A stretch of 64,000 nucleotides of DNA from Kitasatospora albolonga (GCA_002082585.1 CP020563.1:3652001-3716000), one strand, 5' to 3'. Shown: positions 34,776 through 45,373, counted from the stretch's first letter. Numbers and translations: made by a program. The notes: generated by a model not told the origin, from the sequence alone.

Positions 34776-35780
34776 TTAAGCGCGTCCGCCCCGGGCGAGC
34801 GCGTCCGGCAGCGTGGCGCGGATCTCGGTGATCAGGGCGCGGCCCGCCTCGTGCGCCGCCGCGCTGCCCTCGGTGGGGCTGGTGCCGGCGCGCTGGTGGA
34901 GGACGACGCCGAGGATCAGGCGCGGTGTGCCCGCGATCTCCTGCGTCGCCGCCCACACCAGATTGCCGCCCGCCGGGGTGGAGGAGCCGGTCTTCAGGCC
35001 GATGACCCCGTTCCGGCCCAGCAGCTTGTTGGTGTTGCGGAAGGTGACGTCGGCGCCGGGGGCCTCGACCGTGCGGGTGGCCACAATCTCCCGGAACACC
35101 GGGTCCTTCATCGCGGCGCGTGCCAGCTTCAGCTGGTCGGTCGCGGTGCTCTCCGTACTCGCCTCCATACCGCTCACCCCGGTGTAGGTGGTGCGCTCCA
35201 TCCCGAGGGCGGCGGCGGTCTCGTTCATCTTCGCCACGAACGCCTTCTCGTCGCCCGCGCCCCAACGGGCCAGCAAGCGCGCAATGTTGTTGCCCGACGG
35301 CACCATCATCAGTTCCAGCAGGCGGCGTTGGGTGTACGTGCGGCCCGCGATCACCGGGGCCGTCGTCTCGACCGAGGAGTACGACTCGTTCGCCGCCTGC
35401 TCGTCGGCGGTGACGGCCGCACCGGGGGCGCCCGCCCGCATCGGGTGGTCCTTGAGGATCACGTACGCCGTCATGACCTTGGTGACGCTGGCGATCGGGA
35501 CCGGCCGCTGCTCGCCCCGGGTGCCGAGGCTGCCGATCCCCTCGACCTCCACGCTCGCCTGGCCCTCGGCGGGCCACGGCAGGTGCAGCGACTTCGCCAC
35601 GGCGGCGGAGCCGGACGCGGAGCCCGGGGCCGGTGCGGCGGGGCGGGCGTCGCCGCCCACCGCGTACCAGGTGCCCATCCCCGTCGCGAGCGCGAGGGCG
35701 GCGGAGAGCGGGACGAGGAAGGACCTCCGGCGAGGGGTGACGGCAGGGGCGGGGGCAGGGGTGTCAGGGGTGTGGGGCAT
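34776..35780 (-). CDS. D-alanyl-D-alanine carboxypeptidase (S11, DacA-like)
   Basis: 334 residues. After a short cytoplasmic start and one membrane/signal segment (about 20-40), the penicillin-binding motifs occur in order: SVTK (SxxK, about residue 121), SGN (about 178) and KTGSS (about 275). The enzyme trims the terminal D-Ala of peptidoglycan stem peptides outside the membrane. It lies 121 bp downstream of the sensor kinase gene on the same strand, which suggests, but does not prove, a functional link with a cell-envelope signalling system. Confidence 0.92.
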   Translation of the reverse strand: MPHTPDTPAPAPAVTPRRRSFLVPLSAALALATGMGTWYAVGGDARPAAPAPGSASGSAAVAKSLHLPWPAEGQASVEVEGIGSLGTRGEQRPVPIASVTKVMTAYVILKDHPMRAGAPGAAVTADEQAANESYSSVETTAPVIAGRTYTQRRLLELMMVPSGNNIARLLARWGAGDEKAFVAKMNETAAALGMERTTYTGVSGMEASTESTATDQLKLARAAMKDPVFREIVATRTVEAPGADVTFRNTNKLLGRNGVIGLKTGSSTPAGGNLVWAATQEIAGTPRLILGVVLHQRAGTSPTEGSAAAHEAGRALITEIRATLPDALARGGRA

Positions 35781-35901
35781 GGGGGCACCTCCGGGGAGAA
35801 CGTGTGCGGTTCCGCACGGTCCTCCTCACCCTCCGCGAGCCGCTCTTCCGGACCGGTGCGGTGCCGTTTCCGGGGCCGCGAGAGTGCGTTGCGGTTCCGT
35901 T

Positions 35902-37200
35902 TCAGCCCTCCCCCGTCACACCTTCGCCCCCGCCCCCCGGCCCCGCCCCCGGCGCCAGGTCGAGGGTGACGACCGCCCCGCCCCCGTCCCCCTCCGGCGC
36001 GTTCGCGAAGGTCAGGCGGGCGCCGAGGACCCCGGCCTGGCCCTGGGCTACGGTCAGGCCGAGCCCGTGGCCCCGGCCGCGTTCGCTGGCGCCCGTACGG
36101 AAGCGCTGCGGGCCCTCGTCGAGCAGGGCGGGCGGGAAGCCGGGGCCGTGGTCCCGTACGGCGATCCGGGCGCCCGTGACCGTGACCTCGACGGGGGCGG
36201 CGCCGTGGCGGTGCGCGTTGGTGACCAGGTTGACCACGATCCGCTCCACCCGGCGCGGGTCCGTCTCCACCAGGGCCGCGTCCCCGGCGGTGACCCGGGT
36301 CTCCGTCCCCGTACGCCGCACCACGTCCGTCACCAGCTCGCCCAGCGGCACCGCGTCCGGCCGGGCCCGTTCGGCGCCCGCGTCGAGGCGGGAGATCTCC
36401 AGCAGGTCCTCCACCAGGGCGTTCAGGGCCCGGACCCGGTCCCGTACGAGACGGGTCGCCTCGTCGGTCTCCGGGAGCAGCCCGGCGGCGGTGGACAGGC
36501 CCATCAGCGGGGTGCGCAGTTCGTGGGCGACGTCGGCGGTGAAGCGCTGCTCGTTCTCCAGCTTGCGCTGGAGGGCGGTGGCCATGTCGTCGACGGCGGC
36601 CGACATCTCCGTGATCTCGTCGCGAGCCCGGCCGGTGGCGCCGATCCGGGCATCCAGGTCCCCGTCGGCGATCCTGCGCGCGGTACGGGCTCCGCGCCGC
36701 AGCCGCCGGTTGATCGGCTCGGTGGCGAGGGCGGCGAGCGGGACGACGAAGACGAGGGCGGCGAGCACGGCCTTGACGATGGAGCGGTCCAGGAGCTGGA
36801 GGCTGCGGACCTCGGTGCTCATGTCGTGCCGTACGACGAGGACTTGGTCATCACCGACGGCCACCGCGCCCCACATCCAGTACCAGTTGGGGGCCTGCGC
36901 GTCGTACCAGGTGGCGAACCCGCCCTCGGACCGCTCCTGTTCGGCGAGATCGCGCGCCAGTGGATCGGGCAGCTCGTCCCGGGGCCGTACGTCGACGTCC
37001 GGCGGCGCCTTCCCCGTACGGCTCAGCTCCCGCTCGGCCGCGACCAGCCGGGTGAGGGTGCGGTCCTGGCCCACCCGGAGCCCGCGCTCGCGGGTCGCGT
37101 CGTGGACCAGGAAGCCGACCACCGCCGCCACCGCGCAGCAGGCGGCGGCGACAAGCGCGGCGATCTTCCAGCGCAGGGCGCGGGGGTTGAGGAGGCCCAT
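35902..37200 (-). CDS. Sensor histidine kinase (CseC-like)
   Basis: 432 residues: transmembrane helix at about 11-33, an extracytoplasmic domain to about 150, second helix (AVLAALVFVVPLAALA), HAMP, then HisKA with DVAHELRTPL (phospho-His) and HATPase motifs NLVTNAHRHG, DHGPGF and GRGHGLGL. Typical membrane stress sensor. It follows its response regulator, 99 bp downstream, and precedes the carboxypeptidase. Confidence 0.92.
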   Translation of the reverse strand: MGLLNPRALRWKIAALVAAACCAVAAVVGFLVHDATRERGLRVGQDRTLTRLVAAERELSRTGKAPPDVDVRPRDELPDPLARDLAEQERSEGGFATWYDAQAPNWYWMWGAVAVGDDQVLVVRHDMSTEVRSLQLLDRSIVKAVLAALVFVVPLAALATEPINRRLRRGARTARRIADGDLDARIGATGRARDEITEMSAAVDDMATALQRKLENEQRFTADVAHELRTPLMGLSTAAGLLPETDEATRLVRDRVRALNALVEDLLEISRLDAGAERARPDAVPLGELVTDVVRRTGTETRVTAGDAALVETDPRRVERIVVNLVTNAHRHGAAPVEVTVTGARIAVRDHGPGFPPALLDEGPQRFRTGASERGRGHGLGLTVAQGQAGVLGARLTFANAPEGDGGGAVVTLDLAPGAGPGGGGEGVTGEG

Positions 37201-37207
37201 GGTGATC

Positions 37208-37290
37208 CGTCGGTCAGCCGGTCAGCCGGTCGGTGGATGAGTCGGTCGGTGGATGAGTCGGTCGGTGGGTGAGTCGGTCGGTGAGTCGGC
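37208..37290. repeat. Short tandem repeat between response regulator and kinase genes
   Basis: GTCGGTGGATGAGTCG-type units of about 16 bp are repeated four to five times (GTCGGTGGATGA, GTCGGTGGATGA, GTCGGTGGGTGA, GTCGGTGA), with GTCAGCCG doubled at the left side. It fills most of the 99-bp gap and may influence coupling of the two genes. Confidence 0.8.
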
Positions 37291-37299
37291 CGTCAGCTG

Positions 37300-38013
<714 letters not shown>

Positions 38014-38096
38014 GCTTCCTACCTGCTCATGGTCATGGTCATGGGGATGTCACGGGGGATAAGGGGTGCTTCGCGCATCGTAGGCGGCCCCGCCGG

Positions 38097-39074
38097 TCAC
38101 TGCCTCAGCCTCGCCGCCACCGGGCGGTGGTCGCTGCCGGTGGCGGGCAGGGTCCAGGACGCGAGCGGGGTCATCCCCCGTACGAGGACGTCGTCGATGC
38201 GGACCACCGGGAACCCGGCCGGGTAGGTGAACCCGAAGCCGTCCCCGGCCTCCCGGTGGGCGGAGCGGAGCTGCGAGGTGAGGGGGGCCAGGGCCCTGTC
38301 CCGGTATGTGCCGTTGAAGTCGCCCAGCACCACCGCGCGGGGCGCGGGCTCGGCCCGTACGGCGGCGGCCAGCGCCCGGGCCGCCTCGTTGCGGCGGTCC
38401 GTGGTGAAACCGGCGGCGGTCACCCGTACGGAGGCGAGGTGCGCCGCGTAGACGGCGACGGGTCCCCCGGGCGTGTCCGCCGTGGCCCGTACCGCCCGGG
38501 TCCACGGCATGATCGGCACCTCCCGCACCTCCGTGAGCCGGTGCCTGCTCCAGAGGCCGACCCCGCCGAGGACCGCGTGGTGGGGGTAGGCGGCGGCGAG
38601 CTCCCGCTCGTAGACGGGCGTGGACTTCCTGGAGAGCTCCACCAGCGCCAGGACGTCGGCCCCGGCTCCGGCGAGGGCCCGCGCGGTCCCGGCCGGGTCG
38701 GGGTTCCCCTCGTCCACGTTGTGGCTGAGGACGGTGAGGCCGTCTCCGGTGGAGCGCCTGTCCGTGAGCGTGCCGCCGAAGAGCGTCGCCCAGACCAGGG
38801 CGGGTGCGAGTACGGCGACGGCGGCGAGCCTCGAACGCCGTACGGCCGCGAGGACGAGCAGCACCGGGACGGCCAGGCCGGTCCAGGGCAGCAGGGTCTG
38901 GAAGAGGCTGCCGAGGTTGAGGGCCGCGTTCGGGATCACGGTGTGCAGGGCCATCAGCGCGGCACAGAGCAGGGCGGTGCAGCAGAGCAGGACGGGAGCG
39001 GCGGGGCGGCGGGCCGGGGGTGTGCCCGGGGCAGGGGCCTCAGGGGTGGTTGGGGCCTGCTGGGTGTTCGGCAC
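38097..39074 (-). CDS. Membrane-anchored endonuclease/exonuclease/phosphatase-family protein
   Basis: 325 residues: about three hydrophobic helices in residues 26-105 (typical of Streptomyces membrane-attached members), then an EEP catalytic domain with SHNVDEGN, LVELSRKS, HLASVR, GDFNGT and the terminal SDHRPVAA, covering the conserved Asn, Glu, Asp/Asn and Asp/His positions. The catalytic part faces outside, so a phosphodiester or phospholipid substrate is more likely than DNA. Lies just upstream of the response regulator gene in the same direction. Confidence 0.85.
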   Translation of the reverse strand: MPNTQQAPTTPEAPAPGTPPARRPAAPVLLCCTALLCAALMALHTVIPNAALNLGSLFQTLLPWTGLAVPVLLVLAAVRRSRLAAVAVLAPALVWATLFGGTLTDRRSTGDGLTVLSHNVDEGNPDPAGTARALAGAGADVLALVELSRKSTPVYERELAAAYPHHAVLGGVGLWSRHRLTEVREVPIMPWTRAVRATADTPGGPVAVYAAHLASVRVTAAGFTTDRRNEAARALAAAVRAEPAPRAVVLGDFNGTYRDRALAPLTSQLRSAHREAGDGFGFTYPAGFPVVRIDDVLVRGMTPLASWTLPATGSDHRPVAARLRQ

Positions 39075-39272
39075 GGTACGGGTCTCCCAACGTCACGTAC
39101 GCCGGGGGTCGGGTACGCCCCCAGCGTCCGGGACCCGCGCTTCCGGCCGGTCAGGGCAACGCTTCGGGGACCGCGCGGGTCTGTATCAGCTGGGTATCGG
39201 CGGGTCGCGTCGGCTGGGGTCGGCGGCCGCAGCAGCAGTGGCGGTGGCGGTACGCCTGCGGGGCCGCGTCGG

Positions 39273-42200
39273 CTACCCGTCCGCAGGGGGGCCGGAGGCG
39301 CTGACCGGGGTGAGTGCCGTACGGGCGTGGCGCACCGCTTGCTCCGGAGTGAGCCGGGCCCCCCTCTCGTACGCCTCCGAGAACGCGTCCGGGCCCAGCG
39401 CGCCCCGCGCCGAGGCGGTGATGCGGTCGACGTCGGCCCGTTCGGCGGGCGGCAGCGGGGCTCCGGCCCGGCGGCGGGCCGCCGCCGCCGCACCCAGGAG
39501 GACGGCCGCGCGGGTGGCAGCGGGGCCGTGGCCGGGCAGGGCCGCCGCTCCGGCGAGGCCCTCCAGGGAGAGGGCCAGGGCGCGGGGCTCGGCGAGGGCG
39601 AGCGCGATCTCCAGGCCCTCCAGGTGCTGGGCCGCCGCCCCGCGCGCATCGCCGCGCAGCTCGGCGACGAAGCCGAGCTCGGCCCGCAGGAGGTGGTCGC
39701 CCGCCCGGGAGGAGACGTCGGCGTAGCCGTCGCGGATGTGCAGCAGGTACGCCTCGGCCCCGGCCAGGTCGCCCGAGCGGCGGGCGCCGAGGGCGAGGCC
39801 CATCTCGGAGTGGATCTCGCCGTACTTGTAGCCCTGTTCGGCGGCGATCCGGCGCGCCTGCTCGTGCAGATCGCGGGCGCGGTCCCAGTCGCGGGCGAGC
39901 AGCGCGAGCCGGCCGAGCCCGGAGAGCCGGGCGGACACCTCCGCCTCCAGGCCCAACTCCCGCGCCATCTTGAGCCCTTCGTGCTGCCTGTGCTCCGCGT
40001 CCTCGTACGCCCCTTTGATCTCGGCGAGCGCGGCGAGCGGCGAGACGGTCTGCAACTCGCCCCACCGATCGCCTAGTTCGCGGAAGATCAGGGCGCTGCG
40101 CACACCGTCCCGGCCGAGCCCGGCGAGGTCGCCGCAGACCAGGGCGAGCGTCGCACGCAGCCCGAGCGCGGCGGCGGTGCCCCACTGGTCGTCCTCGGCG
40201 GTGAAGAGCCCGAGGGCGCGCGTGTTCAGCTCGCCGCCCCCGGCCGCGTCACCCGCGCTGAACAGGCCGTACGCACAGAGCCAGAGTGCCCGCGCCCGGC
40301 GTACGGGGTCGGGGACGGCGTCTGCGACGGCGGCGAGACCGGGGTGCCCCTCGGCGAAGGGGGCGGCTGCGGCGTGATCCCCGGTGAGGAGGGCGAAGGC
40401 GGCGTGGAGGAGGGCGAGTTCGGCGGGGCGGGAGGGAGCAGTGGGGGTGACGGGGGTGGTGGCGGAAGCGGGGGGCTCGGCGGAGGCGGAAGGCGTCGAC
40501 TCGGTGGCGGTGGTGGGCTCTACGGGGGCCGGCCCGGCAGAGGCGGGCATCGGCCCACTGGCGGTGGCGGGACCGGGCCCAGGGGCAGGGGTGAGATCGG
40601 CGGGGGCAGGCGTCGGCCCGGTGGCAGTAGCAGGCCCAGTGGGGGAGGCGGCAGGCCCGGCGGCGGGCGCGGACCCGATGCCGACGGCGGTCGCGGGCCC
40701 GCCGTCGGTCGCGGTCACGGGCCCGGCAGCGGGCGCGGGCCCCGTGACGGCCGCCGGGCCCGCAGCGGCGGGGCCTCCCGTCGCCTCCAGCACCGCCCCC
40801 AGGCTGCGGCGGGCCTCCGTGAGGCGGCCTCGTAGCAGCCACCACCAGGCCAGGGCGGTGGCCAGCCGGATGGCCTCCTCCGGGGCTCCCGCGCCCGCCC
40901 GGCGCACCGCCTCGTCCAGCGCCGTCCGCAGGTTGCCGGCCTCGGCGTCCAGCCGGGCCAGCCAGGGCCGCTGCCCGGCGCCGCGCAGATGCGGTTCGGC
41001 GTGTTCGGCCAGGGCCCGGTAGTGGAGCAGATGACGGTCCCGTACGGCGGTGAGGTCCTCCATCTCGTGGAGCCGCTCGGTGGCGTACGCGGCGACGGAC
41101 TCCAGGAGGCGGTAGCGGGGGCCGGTGGGGCCGGTCACCACGACCACCAGGGACCGGTCGACCAGCCGGGTGACCAGGTCGAGCACCTCGTCCCGGGCGA
41201 CGCCGTCCCCCGCGCAGACCGCTTCGGCGGCGGCCAGGTCGCAGCCGTCGCTGTGGGCGGCGAGGCGGCGCAGGACGATGCGTTCGGGCGCGCTGAGCAG
41301 CTCCCAGCTCCAGTCGATCACCGCCCGCAGCGTCTGCTGGCGGGCCGGGGCGCCGCGCTGCCCGAAGGTCAGCACCCGGAACCGGTCGTTGAGCCGTGCC
41401 GCCAACTCCCGTACGCCCAGAGCCCGTACGCGGGTGGCGGCGAGCTCCAGCGCGAGCGGGATGCCGTCGAGGCGGCGGCAGATCTCGGCGACGGCCCGGC
41501 GGTCGGGTTCCTCCGGCGCCTGCGGGTCGCGCGGGAAGCCGGGGGTCGCGGCGGCGGCCCGCTCCATGAACATCCGGACCGCGTCGGCGGGCGGCAGCGG
41601 CTCCACCAGGAACACCGCCTCGCCCGCCAGCCCGAGCGGCTCCTGCCCGGTGGCCAGGACCCGCAGACCGGGGGCGGTGCGCAGGAGCAGCTCGGTGAGC
41701 TCGGCGGCGGCGTCGACGACGTGTTCGCAGTTGTCCAGGACGAGCAGGGTCCGGCGGTCGCGCAGGGCGGCGGCGAGGCGGTGCGGCAGGGAGGAGACAC
41801 CGGTGCCGGTGCCCGGCAGGGAGCGGGGGGCGTCGTCCCGGATGCCGAGGGTGGCGGCGACGACCTGGGCCAGGTCGGCAGGGGTCCCGGCGCGGACCCC
41901 GGAGAACTCCACGAGCCATATGCCGTCCGCCAGTTCACCCGCCCGACGGCCGTCCCGCTCGGCGGTGGCCGCCGCCACGGCCAGCCGGGTCTTGCCCACA
42001 CCACCGGGGCCGGTGAGGGTCACCAGCCGTGCTTCGGAGAGGAGTTGGGAGAGGTCCGCCAGCGCCTGGCGGCGGCCGACGAGGGGCGTGAGAGGGACGG
42101 GGAGGTTGGAGTGGGGGGCGGCCGGTGCGTTCGCCTCCGCCGGGGCGGCCGGTCCCTTCGCTTCTGTCGCGGCGGCCGGTGCGTTCGCCTCTGTCGCGGC

Positions 42201-43085
42201 GGCCGGTGCGTTCGCCTCTGTTGCGGCGGCCGGTGCGTTCGCCTCCGCCAGGACTGCTGGTCCGTTCGCCTCTGTCGTGGCGCCCGAACTCGCCTCCGCC
42301 TCGGCTTCCGACCTCGCCTCCGCCGCCGCGCCCGCCCTCGCCCCTGCCGCCCCCAGCCCCGGCTCCTGCCGCAGCAAAGCCCCGTGCAGTGCGGCCAGTT
42401 CGGGGCTCGGGTCGACGCCCAGCTCGTCCACCAGCCGGGCGCGGAGGTCCTTGTAGGACGCGAGCGCCTCGCTCTGGCGGCCCGCCGCGTACAGGGCCCT
42501 CATCTGGGCCGCGCGCAGGCGCTCCCGCAGCGGGTGGAGTGCCACGAGGGCGGCCAGCTCCCCGGCGAGGAGCGCGTGGTCGCCCGTCTCCAGGCGCGCC
42601 TCCGCCTGCTCCTCCAGCACGGAGAGCCGCTGCTCCGCCAGGCGCTGGGCGGCCTCCCGTACGAACGGGCCGTCCGCGAAGTCCGCGTACGCCGGTCCCC
42701 GCCACAGCTCCAGGGCCTCGGTGAGCAGCGCGGCCCGGGCGCGTGGGTCCTGGAGGGGGCGGGCCCGGGTCACCAGGGCCCGGAACCGTACGGCGTCCAC
42801 CTCGTCGCCGTCGTCGAACCGCAGCCGGTACCCGGGAGGCCGGCGCTCCACCCGGTCCCGGCCGATGACCCGGCGCAGCTGGGAGATCTTGGCCTGGAGG
42901 GCGCCCACGGGGTTGCCCGGAGGCGCGTCGCCCCACAGGTCGTGGATGAGCCGGTCGACGGAGACCGGTCCCCCGTCGTTCGCGAGCAGGTCCGCCAGCA
43001 GGGCCCGGACCTTGGCCTCGGGGACCGTGACCTCACGCCCCTCGCCGTCCCACACCGCCAGTGGCCCGAGTACCCCAAACCGCAT
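39273..43085 (-). CDS. AfsR/SARP-type large transcriptional regulator (winged helix-BTAD-NB-ARC-TPR)
   Basis: 1,270 residues. N-terminal winged helix (RFGVLGPLAVW, 1-90), BTAD (95-245), then an Ala/Pro/Glu-rich repeat linker (about 260-330, units EANAPAAAT), an NTPase with P-loop GPGGVGKT (about 360) and Walker B LLVLDNCEH (about 450), a helical region, a second very Ala/Pro/Thr-rich linker (about 770-880), and C-terminal TPR-like helices. Activated by nucleotide binding and probably by phosphorylation in AfsR relatives. ATG 43085 is preceded by GGTGG at 8 nt. No cluster adjoins it directly; its targets are unknown. Confidence 0.9.
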   Translation of the reverse strand: MRFGVLGPLAVWDGEGREVTVPEAKVRALLADLLANDGGPVSVDRLIHDLWGDAPPGNPVGALQAKISQLRRVIGRDRVERRPPGYRLRFDDGDEVDAVRFRALVTRARPLQDPRARAALLTEALELWRGPAYADFADGPFVREAAQRLAEQRLSVLEEQAEARLETGDHALLAGELAALVALHPLRERLRAAQMRALYAAGRQSEALASYKDLRARLVDELGVDPSPELAALHGALLRQEPGLGAAGARAGAAAEARSEAEAEASSGATTEANGPAVLAEANAPAAATEANAPAAATEANAPAAATEAKGPAAPAEANAPAAPHSNLPVPLTPLVGRRQALADLSQLLSEARLVTLTGPGGVGKTRLAVAAATAERDGRRAGELADGIWLVEFSGVRAGTPADLAQVVAATLGIRDDAPRSLPGTGTGVSSLPHRLAAALRDRRTLLVLDNCEHVVDAAAELTELLLRTAPGLRVLATGQEPLGLAGEAVFLVEPLPPADAVRMFMERAAAATPGFPRDPQAPEEPDRRAVAEICRRLDGIPLALELAATRVRALGVRELAARLNDRFRVLTFGQRGAPARQQTLRAVIDWSWELLSAPERIVLRRLAAHSDGCDLAAAEAVCAGDGVARDEVLDLVTRLVDRSLVVVVTGPTGPRYRLLESVAAYATERLHEMEDLTAVRDRHLLHYRALAEHAEPHLRGAGQRPWLARLDAEAGNLRTALDEAVRRAGAGAPEEAIRLATALAWWWLLRGRLTEARRSLGAVLEATGGPAAAGPAAVTGPAPAAGPVTATDGGPATAVGIGSAPAAGPAASPTGPATATGPTPAPADLTPAPGPGPATASGPMPASAGPAPVEPTTATESTPSASAEPPASATTPVTPTAPSRPAELALLHAAFALLTGDHAAAAPFAEGHPGLAAVADAVPDPVRRARALWLCAYGLFSAGDAAGGGELNTRALGLFTAEDDQWGTAAALGLRATLALVCGDLAGLGRDGVRSALIFRELGDRWGELQTVSPLAALAEIKGAYEDAEHRQHEGLKMARELGLEAEVSARLSGLGRLALLARDWDRARDLHEQARRIAAEQGYKYGEIHSEMGLALGARRSGDLAGAEAYLLHIRDGYADVSSRAGDHLLRAELGFVAELRGDARGAAAQHLEGLEIALALAEPRALALSLEGLAGAAALPGHGPAATRAAVLLGAAAAARRRAGAPLPPAERADVDRITASARGALGPDAFSEAYERGARLTPEQAVRHARTALTPVSASGPPADG
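40400..40790. repeat. Low-complexity coding repeat (Pro/Ala/Thr linker of the AfsR-like gene)
   Basis: Degenerate GGCCCGGxGGxGGCGGG-type units code a linker of repeated TGPxPA/AAGP peptides. The neighbouring 42115-42300 holds a cleaner 42-bp repeat for ATEANAPAA. Both are likely to differ in copy number between strains. Confidence 0.7.
42117..42270. repeat. 42-bp tandem repeat in the AfsR-like gene, encoding ATEANAPAA units
   Basis: Three near-identical copies of a unit including GGTGCGTTCGCCTCTGT (plus strand) followed by divergent copies. Encodes the linker between the BTAD and the NTPase domain. Confidence 0.75.
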
Positions 43086-43414
43086 AGGCGCCACCGTACA
43101 GGTCCGGGTCACCGGCCTCCCGCGATCTTCGGGGCTCCTCGCCGGTCCGACCCGGTCCGCTCCGGCCCAACCCCCGGCCCGCTTCCGGTCCGCCCCGATC
43201 CGGTCCGATCCGGTCCGGTCCCGTCCGGGCGTCAGCCGTTCCGAAGGTTTCCCGAAGGTTCCCCGAAGCGCCCGCGCGCACAGTCGTCCGCAGGCGGCAC
43301 CACAGCCCCTGCCCAGGCGCCGCACGGCCACACGCACCACAGCCCCACAGCCCCACGCCCCCCAGCACCGGCGAGGCACGGCACAGCACGGCACCCCTGG
43401 AGGGAGCGGCACCC
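43086..43414. other. Divergent intergenic region with GGTCCG repeats
   Basis: 329 bp between the AfsR-like gene (leftward) and the degenerate SDR gene (rightward). About 43145-43225 is a run of irregular GGTCCG/CGGTCC repeats. A GTTTCCCGAAGGTTCCCCGAAG direct repeat at about 43247-43268 may belong to a promoter or operator, but I cannot assign a regulator. No gene found. Confidence 0.55.
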
Positions 43415-43996
43415 ATGACCAAGTACGCGCGCAGGACAGCCCTCGTCGCCGGGGAGGCCACCGGTATCGGCCTCGCCATCGCCAAGCGTCTCGTGGAGGG
43501 CGGGGCCTCGGTCCTGCTGACCGCCCGCACCGACGAGGAGCGCGCCCACGCGGTCGCCGAGCTCGGCTCCGCCGCCCGCGTCGTCACGCCGTCCGCCGTC
43601 GAGGCCGATACCGGTGGCGTCCCCGGCTCCCCCGGCCTCCCCGGCCTCCCCGGCTTCCCCGACGGCGTCGAGCTCCTGTTCGCCGACGCCGTCGCCACCG
43701 CACGGCCCCTGCTCCCGTACCTCAGGGACGGCGGCGCGATCGTGCTCACCGCCCCCACCGCCTGCCCCGACGCCGTGACCGCGCTCGCCGCCGAACTCGC
43801 CGCCCGGGGCATCCGCGTCAACGCCGTGGCCCCGGGCTGTATCGAGGCGCCGGGCTCCGGCGCCGTACCCCTGCCTCCGCTGGGCCGTCTCGGCGCCGCC
43901 GAGGAGGTCGCCCGGGCCGCGCTCTTCCTGGCCACGGAGGCGACGTTCACCACGGGGGCCCGGCTCCCCGTCGACGGCGGGCTGGGTCACCCGTGA
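43415..43996 (+). CDS. Degenerate short-chain dehydrogenase
   Basis: 193 residues. It begins as a normal SDR (TALVAGEATGIGLAIAKRLVEGGA, cofactor fold) and ends as one (GIRVNAVAPG, then LFLATEATFTTGARLPVDGG), but it is about 55 residues short: the NNAG motif is absent, the middle is replaced by a Pro/Gly run (GSPGLPGLPGFPDG, about 70-82), and no YxxxK catalytic pair is present at the expected place. It may be a non-catalytic or decaying enzyme. The ATG has GGAGGG upstream, and the frame is intact, so it is kept as a gene. 79 bp before an MFS gene. Confidence 0.75.
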   Translation: MTKYARRTALVAGEATGIGLAIAKRLVEGGASVLLTARTDEERAHAVAELGSAARVVTPSAVEADTGGVPGSPGLPGLPGFPDGVELLFADAVATARPLLPYLRDGGAIVLTAPTACPDAVTALAAELAARGIRVNAVAPGCIEAPGSGAVPLPPLGRLGAAEEVARAALFLATEATFTTGARLPVDGGLGHP

Positions 43997-44075
43997 ACCG
44001 CTCCCGGCCCCCGCCGCTCCCTCAGCCCACCCCCGTACCCCGCACCTCCCTCACGGAAGACCTGGAGCACACCCC

Positions 44076-45335
44076 ATGAGCACCGCACCCGACACGGCGC
44101 CCGCCGCCGCGGCACCGGACCCGAAGGGCGGAGGCGAGGAGCAGCAGAAGCTGCCGCTGTTCGCCCTGCTCGCCCTCGCCACCGCCGTCTTCATCACCAG
44201 CCTCACCGAGACCCTCCCCGCCGGTCTGCTGCCCTCGATGAGCCAGGACCTGGGGGTGAGCCAGTCCGCGACCGGCCAGACCGTCACGGTCTACGCGATC
44301 GGCACCGCCCTGACCGCGATCCCGCTCACCGCCGCCACCGCGGGCTGGCGGCGCAAGAAGCTGCTGCTCACGGCCATGGGCGGGTTCGCCCTCGCCAACA
44401 CCGTGACGGCCGTGTCGTCCGTCTACGAGCTGACGATGGTGGCCCGGTTCGTCGCCGGGGTCGCGGCCGGTCTCGCCTGGGCCCTGCTCGCCGGGTACGC
44501 CCGCCGCCTGGCCCCCGTCCACCTCCAGGGCAAGGCGATGGCCGTCGCCATGGCCGGTATCCCCGTCGCGCTCTCCCTCGGCGTGCCCGCCGGTACGTTC
44601 CTCGGCGACTGGCTCGGCTGGCGCGTGGCGTTCCTGTCGATGACGGTGCTCACCGTCGTACTCCTGGTGTGGATCTCCGTCGGTGTACCGGACTTCCCCG
44701 GCCAGCAGCGCGGCGAGCGGCCGAAGCTGCTGCGCACCCTGACCATCCCCGGGGTCTCCCCGGTCCTGTTCGTCACGCTGGTCTTCGTGCTGGCGCACAC
44801 CATCCTGTACGCGTACATCGCCACGTACCTCAAGGACCTCGGCCTGGACGGCCACACCGGTCTGATCCTGCTGGTCTTCGGCGGCGCCTCGCTGGCGAGC
44901 ATCTGGATCGTCGGCGCGCAGATCAACCGCCGGCTGCGCGGTCTCACCGTCGGCGGCGCGCTGCTGGTCGCCGTCGCCTCGCTGCTCCTGGCCGTCCTCT
45001 CCGACACCACCGCCCTCGTCTATGTCGCCGCCGTCCTGTGGGGACTGGGCTGGGGCGGTGTGCCGACCCTGCTCCAGACCGCCGTCGGGGACGCGGGCGG
45101 CGCGTCCGCCGACTCGGCGCAGGCGATGCTCGTGACGCTCTGGAACGTCGCGATGGCGGGCGGCGGCATCGTCGGCGGCATCCTGCTCGACACCCTCGGC
45201 AGCGGGTCCTTCCCCTGGGCGGTCGTGCTGCTCCTGCTGCCGGTGATCGCGGTGGTCCTGTACGCCCGCCGGGCGGGCTTCCCCGCCCAGCGCCCGGTGG
45301 CCGCCCCTGCGGGAGACGCGGACCCGACGGCCTGA
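44076..45335 (+). CDS. MFS transporter (DHA1-type efflux)
   Basis: 419 residues, about 12 transmembrane helices (first near 24-46), with short loops and an AGWRRKKL motif after helix 2, as in AraJ/chloramphenicol-efflux-like exporters. Follows the degenerate SDR gene in the same direction. Substrate unknown. A strong hairpin follows the stop. Confidence 0.88.
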   Translation: MSTAPDTAPAAAAPDPKGGGEEQQKLPLFALLALATAVFITSLTETLPAGLLPSMSQDLGVSQSATGQTVTVYAIGTALTAIPLTAATAGWRRKKLLLTAMGGFALANTVTAVSSVYELTMVARFVAGVAAGLAWALLAGYARRLAPVHLQGKAMAVAMAGIPVALSLGVPAGTFLGDWLGWRVAFLSMTVLTVVLLVWISVGVPDFPGQQRGERPKLLRTLTIPGVSPVLFVTLVFVLAHTILYAYIATYLKDLGLDGHTGLILLVFGGASLASIWIVGAQINRRLRGLTVGGALLVAVASLLLAVLSDTTALVYVAAVLWGLGWGGVPTLLQTAVGDAGGASADSAQAMLVTLWNVAMAGGGIVGGILLDTLGSGSFPWAVVLLLLPVIAVVLYARRAGFPAQRPVAAPAGDADPTA

Positions 45336-45373
45336 CCGACCACCAGGGCTCTCGCAAGGGCCACGCCGACCGG

